Positions 41,572-49,972 of a DNA stretch of 64,000 nt are shown here, in pieces. Below the pieces are notes generated by a model, which ran no database searches, was not told where the DNA came from, and worked only from the letters and a program-made list of their open reading frames with translations. The stretch covers positions 1,957,501 through 2,021,500 of the forward strand of contig NZ_CP039904.1 of NCBI RefSeq assembly GCF_005221385.1, read 5' to 3'. The translations under genes were made by a program, and so were the position numbers. Origin of the DNA: Agrobacterium tumefaciens. GTDB taxonomy: Bacteria > Pseudomonadota > Alphaproteobacteria > Rhizobiales > Rhizobiaceae. Position 1 is the first letter of the stretch. The number at the start of each line of letters is the position of its first letter.

Positions 41572-43803
41572 ATGACACGTGGCAATCGCAGGCTGGACAT
41601 CGTCCTGGCGTTCGGGGCTTTTGCCCTCATTCTTCTTCCCTGGTATCGCATCGAAGGCGGCTTTTTCAGCTTCCGCTGGCTGTCCGGATTTTTCTCCACC
41701 GCTAGCAATGCGCCCGGTGTGCTGCAAATATTGTCCTATGGAAAACCATGGCTTGTCGGCATCGTTCTTTTCTTCCTCGCCGCATGCCTTGTCCGGCCAA
41801 TGCGTGATCCGATGCGCCGGGGTGGGTTGCTTGCCTTTATCGGTGCTGCCGGTCTCGTTTTTCTTGCTTTGCAGGGGCTGGCGATCGGCTTTACCGGCTG
41901 GACATGGACGATCAGCGAAAACCTCTTTGGCATGCTTGCCGATGGTCAGGCGTCCATGGGGGCGGGGGCCGTCGTCATGTCGTTCGTCTTCGTGCTGCTT
42001 TTCGCCTTCGGTCTTGCCGAACGTGGCGTCATGAAAGGCGACGCCTTCGTCGTCGGCGCCATTTCCGTTCTGGTGTTCCTCGTCGCGGTTTTTGTCTTCT
42101 ATCCGATCGGCAGCATGCTGATCGCATCCGTTCAGGATTTCGACGGCTCCTTCAATGCCGATGGCTTTATCCGCAATATCCAGGATCCCGGCATTTGGAG
42201 CCTTGGCTGCGTGGCGGGCGAAGAGCGTTGCGGCGTTGCCTGGCGCACATTGTTTCTGGCCTTGATGACCGCCTTCGGTTCGACCGTGCTCGGTCTCGGC
42301 TTCGCTTTGATCGCCACCCGCACGCGCTTTCCCTTCAAGAAGGGCCTGCGGCTTCTCACCGTTCTGCCGATCATCACGCCGCCTTTTGTTATCGGCCTTG
42401 CTTTGACGCTGCTTTTCGGCCGCGCCGGTGTCGTCACCGAATGGCTTTCCTATCTCTTCGGCATCGAACCGGGCCGCTGGCTTTATGGCATGACCGGCAT
42501 CTGGATCGCACAGGTTCTGTCCTTCACGCCCATCTCGTTTCTGGTGCTGATCGGCGTGGTCGAAGGTGTCAGCCCGTCGATGGAAGAAGCCTCACAGACG
42601 CTGCGCGCCGACCGCTGGCGCACCTTCTGGCGGGTGTCGCTGCCGCTGATGAAGCCCGGTCTCGCCAATGCCTTCCTGATCGGCTTTATCGAGAGCATGG
42701 CGGATTTCGGCAATCCGCTGGTGCTTGGCGGCACGCATGGCGTGCTGTCGACGGAAATCTTCTTTGCTGTCGTCGGCTCGCAGAATGATCCCTCCCGCGC
42801 CGCGGTGCTTGCTATCATCCTCCTGTGCTTCACGCTTTCGGCCTTCCTTGCCCAGCGCTTCTGGCTGGCGGGCAAGAATTTCGCCACGGTGACGGGCAAG
42901 GGCGACAGCGGCGCGCATATTGCCCTGCCACGCGGCCTGTCCATCGGCGTCCACGCGGTCGTGGTGCCGTGGATGATCTTCACCATCGTCGTTTACGGCA
43001 TGATCCTCGTCGGCGGTTTCGTGAAGACCTGGGGTCTCGATAATTCACTGACGCTTGATCATTACATCCGCGCCTTTTCCGTCAGCTTCTCCAACGGCTC
43101 GATTGCCTGGACGGGTGTTGCCTGGAACTCGTTCTGGACGACGATGGAGATCGCGCTGGTTTCGGCGCCGCTCACCGCTGCCGTCGGTCTTCTCACCGCC
43201 TATATCATCGTGCGGCAGAAATTCGCCGGACGGAACCTGTTTGAATTTGCACTGATGATGAGCTTTGCCATTCCCGGTACGGTCATCGGTGTCAGCTACA
43301 TCATGGCCTTCAACCTGCCGCCGGTGGAAATGACGGGCTCGGCGCTGATCCTGATCGCCTGCTTCGTCTTCCGCAACATGCCGGTGGGCGTGCGCGGCGG
43401 CATCGCGGCGATGAGCCAGCTCGACAAGAGCCTCGACGAGGCCTCGCTGACGCTACGGGCCAATAGTTTCCGCACCATCCGCAAGGTCATCCTGCCGCTC
43501 TTGAGGCCCGCAATCACGGCTGCGCTGGTCTATTCCTTCGTGCGCGCCATCACCTCCATCAGCGCCGTCATCTTCCTCGTCAGCGCCCAGTACAACATGG
43601 CGACGTCCTACATCGTCGGCCTCGTCGAAAACGGCGAATATGGTGTGGCGATCGCCTATTCCTCCATGCTGATCGTGGTGATGATCACCGTCATTACCGG
43701 CTTCCAGCTCATTGTCGGTGAGCGACGCCTGCGGCGCGAAAACCGCGTCGCCGGCCTGCCATCCGCTTCCTCCGTTCCTCTTGCCCAGGAGAAAACCGTA
43801 TGA
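41572..43803 (+). CDS. fused double-domain ABC permease (AfuB/FbpB-like)
   Basis: This 743-residue inner-membrane protein carries two permease domains in one chain, as in AfuB/FbpB. Three to four extra helices (about 1-160) precede the first domain. Two EAA loops are evident: EASQTLRADRWRTFWRVSLP near residue 340 and EASLTLRANSFRTIRKVILP near residue 625, each followed by Pro-Gly or Pro-Ala. The protein should form the whole channel with a homodimer of the ATPase encoded next. Its stop overlaps the ATPase start by 4 bases. The N-terminal extension makes it longer than typical FbpB (about 500-700). Confidence 0.92.
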   Translation: MTRGNRRLDIVLAFGAFALILLPWYRIEGGFFSFRWLSGFFSTASNAPGVLQILSYGKPWLVGIVLFFLAACLVRPMRDPMRRGGLLAFIGAAGLVFLALQGLAIGFTGWTWTISENLFGMLADGQASMGAGAVVMSFVFVLLFAFGLAERGVMKGDAFVVGAISVLVFLVAVFVFYPIGSMLIASVQDFDGSFNADGFIRNIQDPGIWSLGCVAGEERCGVAWRTLFLALMTAFGSTVLGLGFALIATRTRFPFKKGLRLLTVLPIITPPFVIGLALTLLFGRAGVVTEWLSYLFGIEPGRWLYGMTGIWIAQVLSFTPISFLVLIGVVEGVSPSMEEASQTLRADRWRTFWRVSLPLMKPGLANAFLIGFIESMADFGNPLVLGGTHGVLSTEIFFAVVGSQNDPSRAAVLAIILLCFTLSAFLAQRFWLAGKNFATVTGKGDSGAHIALPRGLSIGVHAVVVPWMIFTIVVYGMILVGGFVKTWGLDNSLTLDHYIRAFSVSFSNGSIAWTGVAWNSFWTTMEIALVSAPLTAAVGLLTAYIIVRQKFAGRNLFEFALMMSFAIPGTVIGVSYIMAFNLPPVEMTGSALILIACFVFRNMPVGVRGGIAAMSQLDKSLDEASLTLRANSFRTIRKVILPLLRPAITAALVYSFVRAITSISAVIFLVSAQYNMATSYIVGLVENGEYGVAIAYSSMLIVVMITVITGFQLIVGERRLRRENRVAGLPSASSVPLAQEKTV

Positions 43804-44861
43804 TTTCCGTAAAGCCCGGCTCCGTCACTTTTCAGAATGTCCGCAAGACCTTCGGCGCCTTCACCGCCATTCCCGACCTGTCGCTCACCATCGAGCCCGG
43901 CACGCTGGTAACCCTGCTCGGTCCCTCCGGCTGCGGCAAGACGACGACGCTGCGTATGCTGGCAGGTCTTGAACATCCGACCAGCGGCCGCATTCTCATC
44001 GGCGACAAGGATGTGACCATGCTGCCTGCCAATGAGCGCGATGTCTCGATGGTCTTCCAGTCCTATGCGCTTTTCCCGCACATGACGGCGCTCGACAATG
44101 TCGCTTACGGCCTGCAATCCTCGGGATTGCGCAAGGCGGAAGCGCGGGAAAAGGCGGAAGAGGGGTTGAAGCTCGTCGGCCTCGCCGGCATGGGCCATCG
44201 CCTGCCGGCAGAACTTTCCGGCGGCCAGCAGCAGCGCGTCGCGGTTGCCCGCGCTCTGGTGCTGGAGCCGCAGGTATTGCTGCTTGATGAGCCGCTTTCC
44301 AACCTCGATGCCCGCCTTCGCCGCCGGGTGCGTACCGAAATTCGTGAATTGCAGCAGCGGCTGGGGTTCACCGCCGTTTATGTGACGCATGATCAGGACG
44401 AGGCATTGGCCGTTTCGGACAGAATCATTGTGATGAAGGATGGCGAAATCGCCCAGTCGGGTGCGCCGCGCGATCTTTACGAAGCACCGGCCTCAGCCTT
44501 CATCGCCGATTTCATGGGTGAGGCGAATGTCGTCGGCTGTGAGGTGATCAGCATTGAGGGGCCGGATGCGCTGATCCGCGTCGGCGGCATCGATCATCGG
44601 GTTTCGGCGCGCAATGCCCGGCCCGGTCCGGCCAAGCTTGCCGTGCGTCCGGGTTCGATTGCCATCGGCCAGGCAGGCGGGCAAGGGGTTGCCGGCCGGG
44701 TGCTGCACAGCGCCTATCTCGGCGGCCATGTCGAATATGAAGTCGAGACAGATATCGGCACGCTCTTCATCGTCGACCATGCGGTCGAGGTGAGCCTGCC
44801 GCCGCAAAGCGATGTCACGCTCGGCTTCAGGAGCCGGGGTATTGCGCTGATCCAGTCGTGA
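43800..44861 (+). CDS. ABC importer ATP-binding protein (AfuC/FbpC/PotA-like)
   Basis: This 353-residue ATPase has Walker A GPSGCGKTTTLR near residue 43, the Q-loop VFQSYALFPHMT, signature LSGGQQQRVAVARAL, Walker B LLLDEPLSNLD and H-loop YVTHDQDEAL. A C-terminal TOBE regulatory domain follows (about 245-350: ANVVGCEVISIEG, LAVRPGSIAIG, VEYEVETDIG). It is coupled to the permease gene by an ATGA overlap and ends the importer operon. TOBE domains may bind transported ligand or regulatory partners. Confidence 0.94.
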   Translation: MISVKPGSVTFQNVRKTFGAFTAIPDLSLTIEPGTLVTLLGPSGCGKTTTLRMLAGLEHPTSGRILIGDKDVTMLPANERDVSMVFQSYALFPHMTALDNVAYGLQSSGLRKAEAREKAEEGLKLVGLAGMGHRLPAELSGGQQQRVAVARALVLEPQVLLLDEPLSNLDARLRRRVRTEIRELQQRLGFTAVYVTHDQDEALAVSDRIIVMKDGEIAQSGAPRDLYEAPASAFIADFMGEANVVGCEVISIEGPDALIRVGGIDHRVSARNARPGPAKLAVRPGSIAIGQAGGQGVAGRVLHSAYLGGHVEYEVETDIGTLFIVDHAVEVSLPPQSDVTLGFRSRGIALIQS

Positions 44862-44867
44862 CGGGCT

Positions 44868-45068
44868 TCAGTCCTGCGGATCGGGCATGATCCACCAGAA
44901 CAGCTGCACGAGGTCACTCCAGGTGCGGGCGAGATCATCCATCATGGCATTCACCTCCATATAGAGGTGAATGGCCAGAAGCGTGAAAAGCCCCAATAAC
45001 AGCCATGGCCAGAGCGGGCGTCTGCCCGCCGGTTTCGTTTCGTGCTTTTCGTCCTGATTGATGTCCAA
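44868..45068 (-). CDS. small membrane protein, unknown function
   Basis: This 66-residue frame begins with TTG (MDINQDEKHETK) at 45068, 5 bases after GGGAGAT, and contains one strong transmembrane helix (PLWPWLLLGLFTLLAIHLYM), then an amphipathic tail (NAMMDDLARTWSDLVQLFWW). A longer frame to 45185 has poor composition before that point. It converges with the ABC ATPase gene, 6 bases apart. I do not recognise a family. The helix and the sensible ribosome binding site argue for a real gene, but a rare start lowers confidence. Confidence 0.45.
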   Translation of the reverse strand: MDINQDEKHETKPAGRRPLWPWLLLGLFTLLAIHLYMEVNAMMDDLARTWSDLVQLFWWIMPDPQD

Positions 45069-45255
45069 TCGCCATCTCCCCGTGACCTTGAGACCTACGA
45101 TCAAAACCGCGCGGCTGCAACCGGTCGTCTGGAGGCGCGCGGCCACGTCCTCGCCATGAAGTGCGGCGCCCTGCCACAAAAACACCCAGATTCATTCAGC
45201 CGCAGTTCACCCGCCGGGGCGCTAAATCCCGACATCCCATAAGGAGGGAGATGAC

Positions 45256-45594
45256 ATGCGTAAGATGATTTTTGGCGCAGGAATGATACTCAGCGCCCTG
45301 TTCGGCACCGGCGCGAACGCCATGCCCGTGGGTCAGCCATCTGCACCCGCGACATCCAATGTTCAGACCGTCGACTATGCCTGCGGACGTGGCTTTCATC
45401 TGTCGCCGCGCGGCTATTGCCGTCCAAACGGCCCGCCGCGTTATGAGCGCGGCTGGGACAGGCGCGACCGCTGGGAAGGCCGCCGCGAATGGCGCGAACG
45501 TCAGGCCCGCAGAGAATGGCGGGAACGGCGAGACCGCCGCGACTGGCGGGAACACCGTGAATGGCGTGACCGTCGCGATTATTATCGCTGGTAA
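45256..45594 (+). CDS. exported Arg/Trp-rich small protein with GCG-CRPN motif
   Basis: This 112-residue protein has a signal peptide (MRKMIFGAGMILSALFGTGANA), a short conserved cysteine motif (CGRGFHLSPRGYCRPNG, the GCG/CRPN type) and a C-terminal tail of repeated Trp-Arg units (GREWRERQ, REWRERR, RDWREHR, EWRDRR). The two cysteines could form a disulfide after export. The highly basic repeated tail could bind nucleic acid or anionic envelope polymers (inference). It is short, abundant-looking (strong AAGGAGGGAG before the start region) and followed directly by an intrinsic terminator. Function unknown. Confidence 0.82.
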   Translation: MRKMIFGAGMILSALFGTGANAMPVGQPSAPATSNVQTVDYACGRGFHLSPRGYCRPNGPPRYERGWDRRDRWEGRREWRERQARREWRERRDRRDWREHREWRDRRDYYRW

Positions 45595-45600
45595 TCGGCC

Positions 45601-45629
45601 AGGCCCTCTCTTAACCGGGAGGGCCTTTC
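45601..45629 (+). terminator. intrinsic terminator after the Arg/Trp-rich protein gene
   Basis: AGGCCCTC and GAGGGCCT form a perfect 8-bp stem around a 10-base loop, followed by TTTC. It starts 6 bases after the stop codon. Confidence 0.75.
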
Positions 45630-45753
45630 TCCTGTCGTACATCATGCCTTTGTCTGCCGACCCACGGCTCAATTCCCGATTCAACTGGAATTGAGGAAAC
45701 CTCGGCGGTGCTCGCGGGTTAACCCGGGATGTCGACATTCAAAGGAGGATACC

Positions 45754-46449
45754 ATGAACATTTCAAGGCGTAGCATTCTGGCAGCCGGTGCGGTCACCGC
45801 CGCCGCCACCATTTTCCCCCGTCCGTACGTGGCGCATGCCGCATTGCCGCTGGCGCAGCCACCGCTCCCGTTTGCCCAAGCCGATCTTGCGCCCGTCATT
45901 TCCGAAAAAACAGTTGGCCTACATTACGGTAAACACCACAAGGCCTATTACGACAAGCTGAACACGCTGGCAGCCGGCACACGTTATGCCGACATGGCAC
46001 TGGTGGAAATCGTCACCGAATCTGCAAAATCGAAGGACGCTGACGATATCAAGATTTTCAACAACGCCGCTCAGGCGTGGAACCACGTTGCCTATTGGGA
46101 TCAGTTCGTTCCCGGCGGACCCAACCGGCCGACCGGCGATCTAGCGGCCCAGGTCAACGAAACCTTCGGCGACTATGAAGGCTTCATCAAAAGGGCGGTG
46201 GATGTTTCCGACACGGTCTTCGGTACCGGCTGGGTATGGCTGACACGCGGCGACGATAACAAGCTTGCGCTCATCGGATATGAAGACGGCAAGAACCCGG
46301 TCGCCGTCGGTCGTCCCGCCTACCTGGGCATCGATATCTGGGAACACGCCTATTACGTCGATTATGAAAATCGCAAGCCCGAACATATCCGCGCCGTGCT
46401 GGACAAGCTGGTGAACTGGCGGGTCGTCGAAGAACGCGTCAAAGCCTGA
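45754..46449 (+). CDS. sodB: Tat-exported Fe/Mn superoxide dismutase
   Basis: This 231-residue Fe/Mn superoxide dismutase converts superoxide to O2 and H2O2. Metal ligands are H57 (LHYGKHH), H111 (AWNHVAYWD), D194 and H198 (LGIDIWEHAYY). Unlike cytoplasmic SodB it begins with a twin-arginine signal (NISRRSILAAGAV, R5-R6) with cleavage near AHA, so the folded metalloenzyme is exported to the periplasm. A. tumefaciens is known to have a periplasmic SodB isoform (SodBIII), and this is probably that gene (from memory). The ATG at 45754 has AAAGGAGG upstream. It is monocistronic. Confidence 0.93.
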   Translation: MNISRRSILAAGAVTAAATIFPRPYVAHAALPLAQPPLPFAQADLAPVISEKTVGLHYGKHHKAYYDKLNTLAAGTRYADMALVEIVTESAKSKDADDIKIFNNAAQAWNHVAYWDQFVPGGPNRPTGDLAAQVNETFGDYEGFIKRAVDVSDTVFGTGWVWLTRGDDNKLALIGYEDGKNPVAVGRPAYLGIDIWEHAYYVDYENRKPEHIRAVLDKLVNWRVVEERVKA

Positions 46450-46552
46450 GACCGGTACACTCGTCCCCTCCCGTAAACACCAATGGCTTGCCCCGAGGTG
46501 CTTTTGAGCTACTATGCCGGCATGGCGGGGAGGCCATGTTACAGGAGGGTTC

Positions 46553-47542
46553 ATGAATTACCGGTTTTCGAAACGGCGCATGGTGTTGAAGCTTGCCGCT
46601 ACGGCAGCTTCTTTTTGCATGCTGGGAATGACGGCGAGCGCCGAGGGTTTTCCCGATCGGACCATTACGCTGGTCGTGCCTTTCGCTGCGGGCGGCTCCA
46701 CCGATGTGGTGGCGCGTGTCATCGCGCAGAAGATGGGCGATGAGCTTGGCCATCAGATCGTTGTTGAAAATGTCGCCGGCGCCGGTGGCAATCTCGGCGC
46801 CGACCGTGTCGCCCGGGCAGAGCCGGACGGCTATACGATCCTGATGGGCACGGTTGCGACCCATGCGCTCAACCCGCTTATCCTCAAAACAAAGCCTTAC
46901 GATCCGGAAAAGGATTTCGCCCCGGTTTCCTTGCTGGTGGTGGTGCCGAATGTGCTGGTCGTCAATCCGAAGCTCAACGTCAACAGCGTTGCGGAACTGA
47001 TTGCGCTTCTCAAGGCCGAGCCGGATAAATATGCCTATGCATCTTCCGGCAATGGCACGCCGCTGCATCTTTCAGGCGAACTGTTCAAGAGCATGGCCGG
47101 TGTCAGCATGCAGCATGTTCCCTATAAGGGAGCAGGCCCGGCGCTCAACGATCTTCTCGGCAACCAGATTTCGATCATGTTCGACAATCTGCCGTCGTCA
47201 TCAGGCCACATCAAGTCCGGAACATTGCGGGCGCTTGGTGTGACAACCACTGAGCGCGCTTCATCCTTCCCGGATATGCCGACCATTGCCGAGACAGTGC
47301 CGGGTTATGAAACCTACACCTGGAATGCGCTCTTTGCGCCTGCCGGCACGCCGGCCGACGCGATCGATAAGCTCAATGCCGCCGCCAAGAAAGCGCTTGC
47401 CGATCCGAATGTGGCCGCGCGCATGGCGGAGTTCAGCGCCAAGATCGTTGCTTCGTCACCCGATGAGCTGAAAAGCCACGTTGCGGCCGAAATCGCCAAG
47501 TGGGAACCGGTCGTCAAAAATGCAAATGTGCAGATGGACTGA
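46553..47542 (+). CDS. tripartite tricarboxylate (TctC/Bug) type binding protein, orphan
   Basis: This 329-residue periplasmic binding protein is of the Bug/TctC family, with a signal peptide (residues 1-31, containing SKRRMVLKLAATAA, slightly Tat-like) and the hallmark ITLVVPFAAGGSTDVVAR, ENVAGAGGNLGADRVARAEPDGYT and HVPYKGAGPALNDLLGNQI. These proteins bind carboxylates or aromatic acids. No TctA or TctB membrane genes are nearby, so it is an orphan as often seen for Bug proteins, perhaps a receptor or partner of a remote transporter. The ATG at 46553 has AGGAGGGT upstream. Confidence 0.9.
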   Translation: MNYRFSKRRMVLKLAATAASFCMLGMTASAEGFPDRTITLVVPFAAGGSTDVVARVIAQKMGDELGHQIVVENVAGAGGNLGADRVARAEPDGYTILMGTVATHALNPLILKTKPYDPEKDFAPVSLLVVVPNVLVVNPKLNVNSVAELIALLKAEPDKYAYASSGNGTPLHLSGELFKSMAGVSMQHVPYKGAGPALNDLLGNQISIMFDNLPSSSGHIKSGTLRALGVTTTERASSFPDMPTIAETVPGYETYTWNALFAPAGTPADAIDKLNAAAKKALADPNVAARMAEFSAKIVASSPDELKSHVAAEIAKWEPVVKNANVQMD

Positions 47543-47577
47543 TCGGGAGCGCTAATCCCGGTATCTTCGATACCTCG

Positions 47578-47603
47578 CTGCGCACTCCGTGCTGGGTGCG
47601 CAG
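47578..47603 (+). terminator. hairpin after the TctC-type gene
   Basis: CTGCGCAC and GTGCGCAG form a perfect 8-bp stem with a 10-base loop, 36 bases after the stop codon. There is no U-run, so it may be a Rho-dependent end or an mRNA stabiliser. Confidence 0.4.
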
Positions 47604-47789
47604 TAGCAGCTGCCACTGCAGAACCGTAACCGAAGCCGTCATTGACCGGCCAGGAACGGGCCTGCCACATCGGCCAATGTGTCGTTTCCGCATCACTTGC
47701 CATAAGGTTGCAAAAACCCGCTTGGCAAGCTCAAATCACTCAGCTACAAAACGTATCACCGCGTCAGATCAAACAAAGGGAGGCGTTGC

Positions 47790-47840
47790 ATGACACCAGC
47801 ATTCACCGAAAACCTCCCGCAGGGAATGACCCGACACTAG
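47790..47840 (+). CDS. possible 16-residue leader peptide
   Basis: The frame MTPAFTENLPQGMTRH is preceded 6 bases upstream by GGGAGG (47778-47783). A CCTCCC inside the frame (47813-47818) can pair with that ribosome binding site, so its translation could be self-limited. It lies 163 bases before the ABC exporter gene and might be a regulatory leader. Chance occurrence is quite possible. Confidence 0.2.
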   Translation: MTPAFTENLPQGMTRH

Positions 47841-48002
47841 GTCATATCCATTCGCGGCCCGCCCTGCGCGCGCCCGACATGCGGTTTTTTCCTTCATAGC
47901 CCGATTGATCTGACGGGATCATTTCGTCTCCCGTCCGGGCTGTGCCATCCAACTTCCGTTTTGAGGACCGGTTGCCTATTTTCTGGCGCCGTGCTGGTTA
48001 AA

Positions 48003-49793
48003 ATGTCTCGCAAGAAGCTCGATTTCCGCGCCGATGCCTATCGTCATGTGCTCGGCTTTGTTTTTCACCACTGGAGCCACCGGCCGGCGCTGGTGGGTTT
48101 CATCATCGTGCTGGTCATTGCCAGCACGCTGGCCGAAGTCATGGTGCCGGTTTTTTCCGGCCAGATCGTTGATGCCATTGCCGGCGGCAACGGGGCGGAC
48201 AAGGCGCTGCACGCTTTTGTCATCGTGGTGTCGCTGGGTCTCACCAGCGTGGTGCTGCGCTGGTTCATCTTTAACGGCATCATCAGGCTCACGCTGAAAA
48301 CCATGGCTGACGTCACCAATAACGGCTTCCACAAGGTGCAGCGGTTCTCCACGGACTGGCATGCCAACAGCTTTGCCGGCTCTACGGTGCGCAAGATCAC
48401 GCGTGGCATGTGGGCGCTGGATTCGCTGAACGACCTGCTGCTCATCGCGCTTCTGCCGTCCCTCGTGATGCTGGTCGGCGCCACCATCGTGCTGGGCAGC
48501 TACTGGCCGGTCATGGGCCTCATCGTCGGCCTGGGCTCGCTGATCTATGTCGGTGTCACCGTGGCTCTTTCCATGGGCTATGTGTCGCCTGCGGCACGGC
48601 TTGCCAATGCCTGGGATACAAGGCTTGGCGGGGCGCTGGCGGATGCCATCAGCTGCAACTCGGTCGTCAAGGCCTTTGGCGCTGAAACGCGTGAGGAAAC
48701 GCGGCTGGGCCATGTGCTGGTGAAATGGGATAACCGCACGCGCAGGACATGGCGGCGCGGTACGCTGAATGGCACCATTCAGAGCTTCATGATGGTATCC
48801 ATGCAGGCCGGCATTCTCGGCACCGGTCTCATCATGTGGCGACAGGGGCTGGCGACGCCGGGTGATATCACCTTCGTGCTTGCAATGTTCTTCGTGTTGC
48901 AGGGTTACCTGCGTGATGTGGGGCAGGATATCCGCAACCTGCAACGCGCCGTCAACGACATGGAAGAGCTGGTGCTGCTGGACAAGATGCCGCTTGGCGT
49001 CGAAGACAGGCCGGATGCCGCGCGGCTTGATATCGGCAGGGGCGAGATCGTCTTCGATCACGTCACGTTCCAATATGGCGCGCATCCCACCCCGCTTTAT
49101 GATGACTTCTCGGTCACCATCAAGCCGGGCGAGCGTGTGGGGCTGGTTGGTCATTCCGGCTCGGGCAAGACAACCTTCGTCAAGCTCATCCAGCGCCTTT
49201 ACGACATCAAGTCGGGCGCAATCCGCATCGACGGGCAGAATATCGCCGGTGTCACGCAATCGAGCCTGCGCGGCCAGATCGCCATCGTGCAGCAGGAACC
49301 CATCCTGTTCCACCGCACGCTGGCGGAAAACATCGCCTATGGCCGGCCGGGTGCCTCAAGACGGGAAATCGAGCAGGCGGCAAAACAGGCCAGCGCCCAT
49401 GAGTTCATCATGTCCCTTCCAAAAGGGTATGAGACCATGGTCGGCGAACGCGGCGTTAAGCTCTCGGGCGGGGAACGCCAGCGCGTCGCCATTGCCCGTG
49501 CCTTCCTTGCGGATGCACCGGTGCTGATCCTTGACGAGGCCACTTCGAGCCTCGACAGCGAAAGCGAAGTGCAGATCCAGCAGGCCATGGAACGGCTGAT
49601 GGATGGCCGCACGACGCTCGTCATCGCGCACCGGCTCTCCACGGTCAGGGCGCTGGACCGGCTGCTGGTGTTCGACAAGGGCAAGATTGTCGAAGAAGGC
49701 GACCATCAGGCGCTTATCCGCCTCAATGACGGCATCTATCGCCGGCTGTTCGAGCGGCAGGCGCTGGAACTGACCAAGGGCCTGGTGGCCTGA
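48003..49793 (+). CDS. ABC exporter, fused transmembrane and ATPase domains
   Basis: This 596-residue half-transporter has six transmembrane helices in the first 330 residues (starting FIIVLVIASTLAEVMVPVF) and a C-terminal ATPase with Walker A GHSGSGKTTFVK, signature LSGGERQRVAIARAFL, Walker B VLILDEATSSLD and the H-loop VIAHRLSTV. It should act as a homodimer or with a partner exporting lipid, drug or peptide (MsbA/LmrA-like class). ATG 48003 is chosen; upstream in-frame GTG codons exist. The ribosome binding site is weak. It stands alone with a strong hairpin behind it; the substrate is unknown. Confidence 0.93.
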   Translation: MSRKKLDFRADAYRHVLGFVFHHWSHRPALVGFIIVLVIASTLAEVMVPVFSGQIVDAIAGGNGADKALHAFVIVVSLGLTSVVLRWFIFNGIIRLTLKTMADVTNNGFHKVQRFSTDWHANSFAGSTVRKITRGMWALDSLNDLLLIALLPSLVMLVGATIVLGSYWPVMGLIVGLGSLIYVGVTVALSMGYVSPAARLANAWDTRLGGALADAISCNSVVKAFGAETREETRLGHVLVKWDNRTRRTWRRGTLNGTIQSFMMVSMQAGILGTGLIMWRQGLATPGDITFVLAMFFVLQGYLRDVGQDIRNLQRAVNDMEELVLLDKMPLGVEDRPDAARLDIGRGEIVFDHVTFQYGAHPTPLYDDFSVTIKPGERVGLVGHSGSGKTTFVKLIQRLYDIKSGAIRIDGQNIAGVTQSSLRGQIAIVQQEPILFHRTLAENIAYGRPGASRREIEQAAKQASAHEFIMSLPKGYETMVGERGVKLSGGERQRVAIARAFLADAPVLILDEATSSLDSESEVQIQQAMERLMDGRTTLVIAHRLSTVRALDRLLVFDKGKIVEEGDHQALIRLNDGIYRRLFERQALELTKGLVA

Positions 49794-49798
49794 AACAA

Positions 49799-49830
49799 TG
49801 AAACGCCGGAGTTCACCCTCCGGCGTTTCA
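49799..49830. terminator. strong hairpin after the ABC exporter
   Basis: TGAAACGCCGGAG and CTCCGGCGTTTCA form a perfect 13-bp stem with a 6-base loop, starting 6 bases after the stop codon. The arm ends with TTTC on the plus strand. Very likely the transcript end. Confidence 0.7.
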
Positions 49831-49972
49831 TGGCAACTTCAAACCCGCGCCACGAACACGCCGCTTTTTTCCATTAGTAGCGCTCTCTCCGCAATACCAA
49901 CAGGACGGTGAACCATGGATTTCAACCCGATCACAAAGCCGCAACGCCTTGTCATCCGGAGAAACCATATCC

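Larger units (their letters stand above)
47543..48002. other. 460-base intergenic region with hairpins and a micro-ORF
   Basis: After the TctC-type gene come a small hairpin GGTATC-TTC-GATACC and a perfect 8-bp hairpin CTGCGCAC / GTGCGCAG (47578-47603). Further on lies a 16-codon reading frame at 47790-47840 with a strong ribosome binding site AAAGGGAGG. The rest shows no gene with sensible composition; longer frames here lack ribosome binding sites. The ABC exporter gene starts at the end of the region. Confidence 0.5.
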
